A program made the translations under genes and the position numbers. Source: Bacteroidia bacterium (lineage in GTDB: Bacteria > Bacteroidota > Bacteroidia > JABDFU01). Taken from it: a DNA stretch of 6,253 nt. The stretch is from positions 1 to 6,253 of the forward strand of contig JADLGT010000283.1 of assembly GCA_020849195.1 (NCBI GenBank), written 5' to 3'. The notes under the pieces are model-generated. The model made no database searches. It saw only the letters and a program-made list of their open reading frames with translations, and was not told where the DNA came from. Every line of letters starts with the position of its first letter. Position 1 is the first letter of the stretch. Positions 1 through 6,253 of the stretch are shown here, piece by piece.

Positions 1-509
1 ACGAGATCGTCGAGACAAACCGTTTTCATCTGATTTTCTACGGCGGGAGAATTGTCTGTCCAAAATTTAAGCGTATCGTTTTCGTAAATCAATAATACAT
101 AACCAAATTCGCGGTATAATTCATTATAGTATTTCGGCTTTTCGCTAAACAGTTGCGTATAGGTTTTATTTGAAGCATGTGCCGATAACAGCATTAATTC
201 CTGTTCCACTTGCAATTCTTTTTTATGCAAGGCTGCTTCAAAATTTTTTAGTGCCGAGCTGCGATCGGTTGTAGAAGGAGTATAAAGCAGGTAGCTTAAT
301 AAAAAAAGAACTACCCCGCTAATTAAGAGTGGGATATTACGATACCATTTAAAAAAATATGTGGGAGTTGGTTCCAGTAGATTTTGCTTTTGCTCTTGTA
401 AAGATACAGAAGATAAGCCGAGCCTATGTAATTGATGTTGAATAATCCCCCTTGTAAGACCGATATAACCTGTAATTCGTAAGTAACAATCACTTTTTGT
501 GCATACCAT
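1..509 (-). CDS. Membrane sensor protein, N-terminal part (probable sensor histidine kinase), truncated by window edge
   Basis: This frame is open from an ATG at 509-507 to the left edge (169 codons visible), so the C-terminal part is missing. About 58 mostly polar residues are followed by one strong membrane segment (about residues 59-76, IPLLISGVVLFLLSYLLY). A predicted extracytoplasmic stretch comes next: a helical part (residues 86-110, rich in Glu, Lys and Leu) and then 'VLLIYENDTLKFWTDN' (about 138-153). In my knowledge of Bacteroidota proteins, a helical segment followed by a 'IYENDSL-FW-DN' motif is typical of the sensor part of two-component histidine kinases. The kinase domain itself lies outside the window, so the function is inferred. 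No other ATG, GTG or TTG start lies between 509 and the membrane segment, and the frame stays open upstream without a start. The first 50 residues (two Cys, at 3 and 8) look less typical and overlap the promoter of the divergent gene. Confidence 0.7.
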   Translation of the reverse strand, partial: MVCTKSDCYLRITGYIGLTRGIIQHQLHRLGLSSVSLQEQKQNLLEPTPTYFFKWYRNIPLLISGVVLFLLSYLLYTPSTTDRSSALKNFEAALHKKELQVEQELMLLSAHASNKTYTQLFSEKPKYYNELYREFGYVLLIYENDTLKFWTDNSPAVENQMKTVCLDDL

Positions 510-527
510 CTTAAAAAAGTATTTTTG
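497..527 (+). promoter_or_regulatory. Bacteroidota-type promoter (-33 TTG / -7 TATTTTTG)
   Basis: TTG at 497-499, inside a T-run, is followed after 20 bases by TATTTTTG at 520-527. The latter matches the Bacteroidota -7 consensus TAnnTTTG at every fixed position, and the spacing lies in the accepted range. Transcription would start near 533-536 and read the glycosyltransferase gene and probably the two genes behind it. The -33 element lies inside the start of the divergent sensor gene. This is a motif match only. A start of transcription here would put the GTG at 527 upstream of the mRNA start, which bears on the choice of start codon for the next gene. Confidence 0.55.
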
Positions 528-2566
528 TGAACGTGAGTAAACTAAAAAACAAACAGGCAGGGAAAAAAGTTGCTGTACCAATGAAGGCAAATGAAAGTAC
601 TTCTGCTCTTCCCTCCTTTTCCTTATTTCCTTTTTCCGACTTCCGTAAGCAAGCAATAATTATTGCAGCAATTGGTTTAATTTTTTATTTCAATTCGTTT
701 TTTAACGACTATGCTCTCGACGATGGAATTGTAATTATTAAAAACGAATATGTTCAACAAGGCTTAAAAGGCATATCCAAAATTTTAAGCAAAGATGCCT
801 ACGACAGTTTTTACAGATCGATGAATGCTCAAGATCAGCTTTCGGGCGGACGGTATCGCCCATTGTCAATTGTTACGTTTGCCATCGAACAGGAATTTTT
901 AGGCACTACACCTGATGGAAAACAAAAGGCGAAATGTTGGGATCGGAATAATAATAATAAAACCGATCCGGAAGAAGACATTAACCACGATGGCTTGTGG
1001 AACGACTACGATTGCGGAGCTTACGGTATGCACCTGCGACATGTTGTAAATGCTCTTCTGTATATTTTGTCGGCAGTGGTATTGTTGTACTTTCTGCGCT
1101 ACATTGTTTTTCCGCATTCGCCCGATATGGCTTTTATAGCAACACTGCTGTTTACCATTCACCCAATACATACCGAAGTGGTGGCTAATGTAAAAAGCCG
1201 CGACGAAATCATGTCGATTCTTTTCATCTGCCTCACATTTATTTACGCATTCAGATACAAAGAGGATAGCAAAACATCAACCCTACTTAAAGCTTTAGTG
1301 TGCTTCTTTCTTGCCTTGCTCTCAAAGGAGTATGCAGTAATGTTAATTGTGCTGCTTCCACTTGCATTTTATCTATTCAAAAATTATTCGGTTGGCAAAA
1401 GTGTTAAAACTTTTTTGCCCTATACTTTTATCATTTTGATTTATCTGATGATTCGGTTTTCGATTGTTGTTATTAAAGCCGATGTGCCCGACAACGAAGT
1501 GTTGAATAACCCATACCTGTTCGCCACCAAATCGCAAAAAATTGCAACCGAAATTTCGACCACATTCAATTACTTAAAACTGTTATTGTTTCCACACCCA
1601 CTTTCGGCCGATTATTCTTATAACTCTATTCCGTATAAAAATTTTTCACATCCGCTTGTGTGGCTTTCAATACTGGTACATGTGGGGATGATTTACGCAG
1701 GCATAAAACTTTTTAAAAAACGTCATGTGCTTACATTTGCCATTGCTTTTTATTTAGCCAATTTATTTTTAGTGTGTAATATCGTTCTCAATATCGGCGC
1801 TACTATGGGCGAGCGATTAATTTATCATTCTTCGGTAGGTTTTGTAATTGCACTGTCGTTTTTATTGGTAAAAGGAATTGAAAAAATAAGTACAGCCCCA
1901 TCTACACAACGCATAACCTTAGCGACGTTGCTTGTAATAATAACCCTTGCATCGGGATTTAAAACCATTGAGCGTAATGCCGATTGGAAAAACGACATTA
2001 CTTTATTTACAAAAGATGTTGAAACAGTTCCGAACAGTGCGCTCGCAAACGGCAATGCCGGCGCCCGTTATATTGATATGGCCGATATGCCCGCAAATAA
2101 GTCACGCGAGCAAGAGCTGTTAAACAAAGCCATAACCTATCTCGACAAAGCGATTGCCATTCATCCGCGCTACGTAACAAGTTATATTAACAGGGGATTG
2201 GTGTATTTTAAACTTGACGATTTAGAAAAAACAAAAGCCAACTGGGATATGGTGGAGTTGTATTACCCACACTACCCCGACATACCACGGTACCACGATT
2301 TGCTCGCCGTAGGCTATTTAAACAAAGGCCTTAACTTTGGGAAAGAACATAAATACGCCGAAGCAATTGAAGTGATGGAAAAAGCAAGCCAAATTAACTC
2401 GAACAACCCTGATATATGGTATAACCTTGGAGGTGCATATTATACAGTAAAAAATTATTCAAAAGCTTTGGATGCATGGGCTCGGGCTATACAACTTAAC
2501 CCCAATCACCAACAAGCCTTACAAGGATATACGATGTTAAAACAAATGATGGGAACACACCGGTAA
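527..2566 (+). CDS. GT-C family membrane glycosyltransferase with C-terminal TPR repeats (TMTC/POMT-like)
   Basis: Likely transfers a sugar from a lipid-linked donor to an acceptor outside the cytoplasmic membrane; donor and acceptor are unknown. Numbering is from GTG 527 (679 aa). A basic N-terminus is followed by TM1 (about 42-60) and the acidic pair D65-D66 in 'YALDDG', where GT-C enzymes carry their catalytic Asp. 'RYRPLS' (109-114), 'HLRHVVNALLY' and 'HPIHTEVVANVKSRDE' (212-227) are hallmarks of TMTC-type proteins. I count about 11 membrane segments up to residue 479. TPR-like helices follow (about 500-660); the last repeat (628-660, WYNLGGAYYTVKNYSKALDA..AIQLNPN) is canonical. An odd number of segments with the N-terminus inside places the TPRs in the periplasm, as TMTC TPRs lie in the ER lumen. 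The first outer loop holds a calcium-binding-type insertion (separate entry). The start is unsettled: GTG 527 overlaps the predicted -7 box, while GTG 533 (residue 3) and ATG 581 (residue 19) are alternatives. ATG 581 fits the promoter best. Confidence 0.85.
   Translation: MNVSKLKNKQAGKKVAVPMKANESTSALPSFSLFPFSDFRKQAIIIAAIGLIFYFNSFFNDYALDDGIVIIKNEYVQQGLKGISKILSKDAYDSFYRSMNAQDQLSGGRYRPLSIVTFAIEQEFLGTTPDGKQKAKCWDRNNNNKTDPEEDINHDGLWNDYDCGAYGMHLRHVVNALLYILSAVVLLYFLRYIVFPHSPDMAFIATLLFTIHPIHTEVVANVKSRDEIMSILFICLTFIYAFRYKEDSKTSTLLKALVCFFLALLSKEYAVMLIVLLPLAFYLFKNYSVGKSVKTFLPYTFIILIYLMIRFSIVVIKADVPDNEVLNNPYLFATKSQKIATEISTTFNYLKLLLFPHPLSADYSYNSIPYKNFSHPLVWLSILVHVGMIYAGIKLFKKRHVLTFAIAFYLANLFLVCNIVLNIGATMGERLIYHSSVGFVIALSFLLVKGIEKISTAPSTQRITLATLLVIITLASGFKTIERNADWKNDITLFTKDVETVPNSALANGNAGARYIDMADMPANKSREQELLNKAITYLDKAIAIHPRYVTSYINRGLVYFKLDDLEKTKANWDMVELYYPHYPDIPRYHDLLAVGYLNKGLNFGKEHKYAEAIEVMEKASQINSNNPDIWYNLGGAYYTVKNYSKALDAWARAIQLNPNHQQALQGYTMLKQMMGTHR
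935..1015 (+). other. Paired EF-hand-like calcium-binding loops bracketed by cysteines, inside the glycosyltransferase
   Basis: Residues C137 to C163 of the glycosyltransferase contain two consecutive 12-residue loops. The first has D139, N141, N143, D147 and E150 at loop positions 1, 3, 5, 9 and 12. The second has D151, N153, D155-G156, N159 and D162 at positions 1, 3, 5-6, 9 and 12. Both fit the DxNxDGxxxxx(E/D) ligand pattern of EF-hand or dockerin-like loops. The two cysteines sit just outside the pair and could form a disulfide, since this loop is predicted to face the periplasm. The same 'CWDxNxN..D..ED.N.DG....DC' arrangement occurs, as far as I recall, in some collagen-like and fibre proteins. 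The insertion lies between the 'YRPLS..EFLG' and 'H-R-V-N' motifs, which normally follow each other closely in TMTC-type enzymes. Four AAT triplets (947-958) encode part of the first loop. Confidence 0.7.
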
Positions 2567-2578
2567 AAACTAACTAAT

Positions 2579-4132
2579 ATGGCTACAAACAACGACAACT
2601 ATGAATTAGCAAAAACGCTGCAAGCGCTTGCACTAAAACGTATCAATAAAGGAATATGTACAGGTACTAAATGGTACGAAGCTAAAGGCGATAGGCTCGA
2701 CTCCTATTCTCCTGCAGATGGAGAGCTGATTGGAATTGTAAATCAAGTTGGAAAACTTGAATACGAAAAGATGATGAAGGTTGCACAGGAGGCATTTGTA
2801 TCGTGGCGGATGGTGCCGGCACCAAGGCGGGGCGAGATTGTTCGCCAAATGGGAGAAGAGTTTCGCCGGAATAAAGAAGCGCTCGGCAAATTAGTATCGT
2901 ACGAATGTGGAAAAATTTTGCAAGAAGGTTTGGGAGAAGTTCAGGAAATGATCGACATCTGTGATTTTGCCGTAGGCTTGTCGCGCCAGTTGTATGGTTT
3001 AACAATGCACTCCGAACGACCCAAACATCGCATGTACGAACAATGGCATCCACTCGGAATTGTAGGGGTAATATCTGCGTTTAACTTTCCTGTAGCGGTG
3101 TGGAGTTGGAATACCATGCTGGCACTGGTTTGTGGTGATGTAGTTGTATGGAAACCTTCAGAAAAAACTCCGCTGTGCGCTATTGCCTGTATGAATATTA
3201 TTGCCGAGGTGTTAAAACGAAACGAAGTACCCGAAGGCGTAGTGAATCTTGTTATAGGTAATGCACAAACAGGCGAACTGATGAGCAATGATAAACGCAT
3301 TCCGCTTGTTTCAGCTACCGGCTCAACACGTATGGGCAAATTGGTGGGTACTGCTGTTGCACAGCGACTCGGTCGATCGTTGCTTGAGCTTGGCGGAAAC
3401 AATGCAATTATTATTACCGAAAATGCCGACCTCGATATGGCTTTGCGAGCTGTACTGTTTGGTGCCGCCGGAACAGCCGGCCAACGCTGCACTACAACCC
3501 GACGACTTATAATTAAAGACAGCATTTATAATCAGTTTAAAGAAAAATTGGAACGGGCCTACTCGCAAATACAAATCGGACACCCGCTCGAGGAAGGCGT
3601 TATGGTTGGTCCGTTAATAGATAAGCAAGCTGTAAAAATGTTTGAAGATGCCATCAAAGAAATAAAAGAAGAAGGCGGGAAATTAGTTTGCGGAGGACAA
3701 GTGCTGAAAGGGAAAATGTATGAATCGGGCTGTTATGTTACACCTTGTATAATGGAGGTAAAAAATTATTTCAAAAAAGTACAGGAAGAAACATTCGCTC
3801 CTATATTGTACCTGCTAAAATATTCGCGCTTTGATGAAGCGATACAAATTCAGAATGATGTACCGCAAGGTTTATCGTCGGCAATATTTTCGAGAAACCT
3901 ACAAGAAACAGAAAGATTTTTATCGGCCGAAGGATCCGATTGTGGAATTGCAAACATAAACATAGGAACTTCGGGAGCCGAGATTGGTGGCGCCTTTGGT
4001 GGCGAAAAAGATACAGGCGGAGGACGCGAATCGGGATCGGATGCGTGGAAAGCATATATGCGCCGACAAACCAATACCATTAATTACGGAACAGAATTAC
4101 CCTTGGCTCAAGGAATAAAATTTGATGTGTAA
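2579..4132 (+). CDS. NAD(P)+-dependent aldehyde dehydrogenase, ALDH7 family (probable alpha-aminoadipic semialdehyde dehydrogenase)
   Basis: Oxidises an aldehyde to the acid with NAD(P)+ in the cytoplasm. Family ALDH7 (human antiquitin; bacterial AmaB/Pcd) acts on L-2-aminoadipate 6-semialdehyde in lysine breakdown; the exact substrate here is inferred. At 517 aa it has family length and looks complete. Visible key residues are N169 in 'SAFNFP' (oxyanion hole), K192 in 'WKPSEKTP' (cofactor binding), the glycine motif 'GSTRMG' (248-253), E270 in 'LELGGNN' (general base), C304 in 'GQRCTTTRR' (nucleophile), and E404/F406 in 'EETFAP'. 'ELGGNNAIII', 'GQRCTTTRRL' and the C-terminal 'GGAFGGEKDTGGGRESGSDAWK' region are much closer to ALDH7 than to other ALDH families. 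The ATG lies 12 bases after the glycosyltransferase stop in an A-rich spacer without Shine-Dalgarno, so co-transcription is likely. No lysine-pathway partner such as an aminotransferase is visible, so the context does not confirm the substrate. Confidence 0.93.
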   Translation: MATNNDNYELAKTLQALALKRINKGICTGTKWYEAKGDRLDSYSPADGELIGIVNQVGKLEYEKMMKVAQEAFVSWRMVPAPRRGEIVRQMGEEFRRNKEALGKLVSYECGKILQEGLGEVQEMIDICDFAVGLSRQLYGLTMHSERPKHRMYEQWHPLGIVGVISAFNFPVAVWSWNTMLALVCGDVVVWKPSEKTPLCAIACMNIIAEVLKRNEVPEGVVNLVIGNAQTGELMSNDKRIPLVSATGSTRMGKLVGTAVAQRLGRSLLELGGNNAIIITENADLDMALRAVLFGAAGTAGQRCTTTRRLIIKDSIYNQFKEKLERAYSQIQIGHPLEEGVMVGPLIDKQAVKMFEDAIKEIKEEGGKLVCGGQVLKGKMYESGCYVTPCIMEVKNYFKKVQEETFAPILYLLKYSRFDEAIQIQNDVPQGLSSAIFSRNLQETERFLSAEGSDCGIANINIGTSGAEIGGAFGGEKDTGGGRESGSDAWKAYMRRQTNTINYGTELPLAQGIKFDV

Positions 4133-4151
4133 GTACAAAGGTTTTATTTGC

Positions 4152-5384
4152 ATGGGACGTAAAAAAACAGCTACCCGATTTTTAATAGTTATATTTTATT
4201 TTTTCCTTTTAAATTTAACTATCGCCCAAAAGAATAGTTTATGGACAGGCAAATTAAAGTTGAACGACAGTACGGATCTTAAATTTAATTTTGAAATTTC
4301 TGAAACAAGCAACTCAACACAAATTACTATTCGTAATGCCGAAGAGCGTATTGTAATTGATGAAGTAAAAAACACTGCCGATTCACTTAATTTTAAAATG
4401 CCTGTTTTCGATTCCGAATTCAGGTGTAAAAAAAATAACGGGGCTCTTACCGGTTTGTGGCTAAACCACTCGCGCAAATAAAATTATAGTTTCCCTTTTA
4501 CGGCGTATAAAATAATTTCGTTGTTTCCTAATATGCCCCATGCGCTTTTTAATGGGAAATGGGAAATTACGTTTAGCCCAAATACTTCCGACGAATACAA
4601 AGGCATTGGTTTGTTTGAACATACAAACAAATTCAGTCAACACGTAACTGGAACCATACTTACCGAAACCGGCGACTACCGCTACCTCGAAGGTGCTGCC
4701 GTTAACGATACAACACTTTATCTGTCGTGCTTCGACGGGGCACATGCTTTTGTATTTAGCGCAAAAATGAAATCCGACAATACGCTGCATGGAGATTTTT
4801 ATTCGGGTTCACATTGGCACGAAAAATGGCAGGCAAAGCGCAATGATAAATTCGAACTTCGTAATCCCGACTCGCTAACTTTTTTAAAAACCGGGTACTC
4901 TAAACTTGAGTTCTCTTTTCCCGATTTGTCGGGCAATAATGTTTCGCTAAGCGACACGAAATACAAAAACAAAGTTGTAATTGTACAAATCATGGGAAGC
5001 TGGTGCCCCAACTGCATGGACGAAACAAAATTTTTAAGTACATTTTACGAACAACATAAAGCCGCCGGACTTGAAGTTATTGCATTGGCTTACGAGCGAA
5101 CAGGCGATGTGAAAAAAGCTATATCAAACGTACAACGTGTTATTAAAAAATTTAATTGCAATTACGACGCACTTATTGCAGCAACAAGCTCCGACAATAA
5201 AAAAGCATCCGAAACATTACCCATGCTTAACAAAATAATGTCATTCCCTACTACTATTTTTATTGATAAAAAAGGCAATGTGCGAAAAATTTACACCGGA
5301 TTCAGCGGACCTGCCACAGGGAGCTATTACGAAAAGTATGTTGATGACATTAATGCTTTTGTTGGGAAATTGCTGAAGGAGTAA
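4152..5384 (+). pseudogene. Exported TlpA-like thioredoxin-fold protein gene interrupted by an in-frame TAA (4479-4481)
   Basis: Two same-frame ORFs form one gene of 410 codons. Start ATG 4152 gives a clear signal peptide: basic MGRKKTATR, hydrophobic FLIVIFYFFLLNL, and cleavage likely after A25-Q26. A TTG/ATG at 4122/4125 also opens the frame but would put 9-10 extra residues before it and overlap the dehydrogenase gene. After about 240 residues of beta-rich sequence with two similar-looking parts ('LWTGKLKLNDS' and 'FNGKWEITFSP') comes a TlpA/AhpC-TSA thioredoxin domain. It has the redox motif WCPNC (C285 and C288, codons 5004 and 5013) and the cis-proline P366 in 'SFPT'. Codon 110 is TAA. 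It is directly followed by 'NYSFPFTAYKIISLFPN', as expected if one codon was mutated, with no shift of frame. A restart at TTG 4521 or ATG 4533 would make the redox domain without a signal peptide, hence in the wrong compartment. Likely a nonsense mutation or base error. If restored, it would act as a periplasmic or surface thiol:disulfide oxidoreductase. Confidence 0.75.
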
Positions 5385-5420
5385 CGAACACAAGGAGTAG
5401 AGGGGGCTTCACAGGAGTAG
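5377..5420. repeat. Three short AGGAGTA direct repeats at a convergent gene junction
   Basis: AGGAGTA occurs at 5377-5383 (overlapping the TlpA-like gene's stop), 5393-5399 and 5413-5419, 16 and 20 bases apart. The last two extend to AGGAGTAG. They occupy most of the gap between two convergent genes. No rho-independent terminator with a strong stem and T-run is visible on either strand. The function is unknown and chance is possible, since the unit is only seven bases. Confidence 0.3.
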
Positions 5421-5436
5421 GGTTTGCATATACCCA

Positions 5437-6253
5437 TTAATAATTTACTTCCACTATATAATCCATACGGCTTTCGGCGCCATTTGTAAAAATAGCTTTT
5501 ATAGCATAGAGGTAAATATTATTTATATAAAGTTGGTTATCGGTAAATAAAAAAGTATTAGCCGGCAAAGTTTTAAAAAGGCGCATAGGCTCTCCCTTTA
5601 TTGATTTATACAGAATAAATTTTTGAACGCCTTTAGTATCGTATTTCCATTGAATCTCAATTGTTTTTTTTGAACGATTTACAACTGCAGATATGGCATT
5701 CACAGATTTTTGTAATCCACGCACAAAATTCACCGCACCTGATTTGGTTTGTGTGCTGTTCCCGCTGCTATCAGTTGTCGAAATGAAATAGGTATAACTA
5801 GTTCCTTCAGTAACCGCCGTATCAATAAAAGCTGAAACGGAATCTTTTGCCGACCATTGCTTAATTAGTTTGGTATTGCTGCTTGCATCTTCGGCTTTGC
5901 GCTCTAATGTGTATTTACTTACATCTGCACTACTACTGTTAATCCATTTTATATGTACGCCGGTACTGTCAAAAAACACATCGGAGAAAATAGGCGCAAC
6001 GGGCGGAAGATTGTCGGGGCGGGACAACTTTAAAGGATGAGCGTAAGCCGAATTATTATAATTAAAATCAAGCGCAGTTATAGAATAATAAATATTTTTT
6101 GTTAGCGTATTTATAGGTATTACATCAGAAAAAACGGTGTCTTCAATTATTTTTTTTGACACTTCCACATAATCTTCCTGCAACGAATTGCTTCTGAAAA
6201 CACGGTAGCCCATCAAATCGATTTCTGAATTATTTTTCCATATTAATTTAACT
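5437..6253 (-). CDS. Fibronectin type III repeat protein, C-terminal part, truncated by window edge
   Basis: The frame is open from the right edge to a TAA at 5439-5437 (271 residues visible); the true start lies outside. The TTG/ATG codons near 6216 are internal, because upstream codons still read 'VKLIWKNNSEIDLMGYRVFRS', the beginning of an FN3-type strand pattern. Three FN3-like domains can be seen: residues 1-80 (ending 'YYSITALDFNYNNS..'), 83-178 ('PPVAPIFSDVFFDSTGVHIKW' to 'YFISTTDSSGNST'), and 182-271 ('TIEIQWKYD' to 'YLYAIKAIFTNGAES'). The repeated features are a Trp in strand B, Tyr/Leu-x-Leu/Val-x-R/K in strand C, and 'Y-Y-I-T-D-x-x-G/N-x-S' in strand F-G. Such proteins in Bacteroidota are usually secreted or surface-exposed and bind partners or polysaccharides. 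The chain ends right after the third domain with 'YIVEVNY', without a recognisable T9SS sorting domain. It faces the TlpA-like gene and is on a separate transcript. Confidence 0.8.
   Translation of the reverse strand, partial: VKLIWKNNSEIDLMGYRVFRSNSLQEDYVEVSKKIIEDTVFSDVIPINTLTKNIYYSITALDFNYNNSAYAHPLKLSRPDNLPPVAPIFSDVFFDSTGVHIKWINSSSADVSKYTLERKAEDASSNTKLIKQWSAKDSVSAFIDTAVTEGTSYTYFISTTDSSGNSTQTKSGAVNFVRGLQKSVNAISAVVNRSKKTIEIQWKYDTKGVQKFILYKSIKGEPMRLFKTLPANTFLFTDNQLYINNIYLYAIKAIFTNGAESRMDYIVEVNY

Noticed and set aside
899..1171. Minus-strand ORF opposite the calcium-loop region of the glycosyltransferase
   Set aside because: The translation has no recognisable features and the plus-strand frame is clearly coding.
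2941..3525. Long minus-strand ORF of 194 codons inside the dehydrogenase gene
   Set aside because: It is antisense to the conserved ALDH core, including the catalytic Glu and Cys region, and its translation is low-complexity Ser/Thr/Pro-rich without any recognisable domain. It is a shadow of the real gene.
4140..4151. Possible internal promoter before the TlpA-like gene (TTTTATTTG)
   Set aside because: It lacks the two-base spacer of TAnnTTTG and would place the transcription start inside the coding sequence.
4479..4481. Programmed stop-codon readthrough at TAA
   Set aside because: The stop is TAA followed by A, a context of efficient termination, and no stem-loop or known readthrough motif follows. 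A nonsense mutation or base error is simpler, though not proven.
4521..5384. Separate thioredoxin-domain gene starting at TTG 4521
   Set aside because: It has no signal peptide, begins in the middle of a domain, and the frame continues without shift into the upstream ORF across one stop codon. It is the second half of the interrupted TlpA-like gene.
5420..5435. Possible terminator hairpin GGGT..ACCC between convergent genes
   Set aside because: The stem has only four base pairs, inner positions do not pair well, and no T-run follows on either strand.

Overview
The window looks like a piece of a Bacteroidota chromosome. Four things suggest this: AT-rich coding sequence, no clear Shine-Dalgarno sites before the starts, a good match to the Bacteroidota promoter type (TTG - about 20 nt - TAnnTTTG), and typical protein architectures (a membrane sensor with a 'IYENDTLKFWTDN' type extracytoplasmic domain, an exported TlpA-like thioredoxin protein ending its signal peptide in A-Q, and a secreted FN3 repeat protein). 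No mobile element, CRISPR array or RNA gene was seen. There is no gene-free stretch longer than about 60 bases.

Layout. Positions 1-509 (minus strand) hold the N-terminal part of a membrane sensor, probably a histidine kinase, which runs off the left edge. A short divergent gap with a promoter for the plus strand follows. The plus-strand group begins with a GT-C type membrane glycosyltransferase with C-terminal TPR repeats (TMTC/POMT-like, 527-2566). Twelve bases later comes an ALDH7-family aldehyde dehydrogenase (2579-4132), and 19 bases after that an exported TlpA-like thioredoxin gene (4152-5384). The tight spacing suggests one transcript, although the three products have no obvious common pathway. 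A convergent gap of about 50 bases carries three AGGAGTA repeats. It is followed on the minus strand by the C-terminal part of an FN3 repeat protein that runs off the right edge (5437-6253).

Two observations stand out. First, the TlpA-like gene is interrupted by a single in-frame TAA (4479-4481). The reading frame is otherwise continuous and family-like on both sides, so the two apparent ORFs are one gene with a nonsense codon (pseudogene, sequence error, or much less likely readthrough). Second, the glycosyltransferase carries in its first extracytoplasmic loop two back-to-back EF-hand-like calcium-binding loops bracketed by two cysteines, an unusual insertion for a GT-C enzyme. I do not see a clearly new multi-gene system here.
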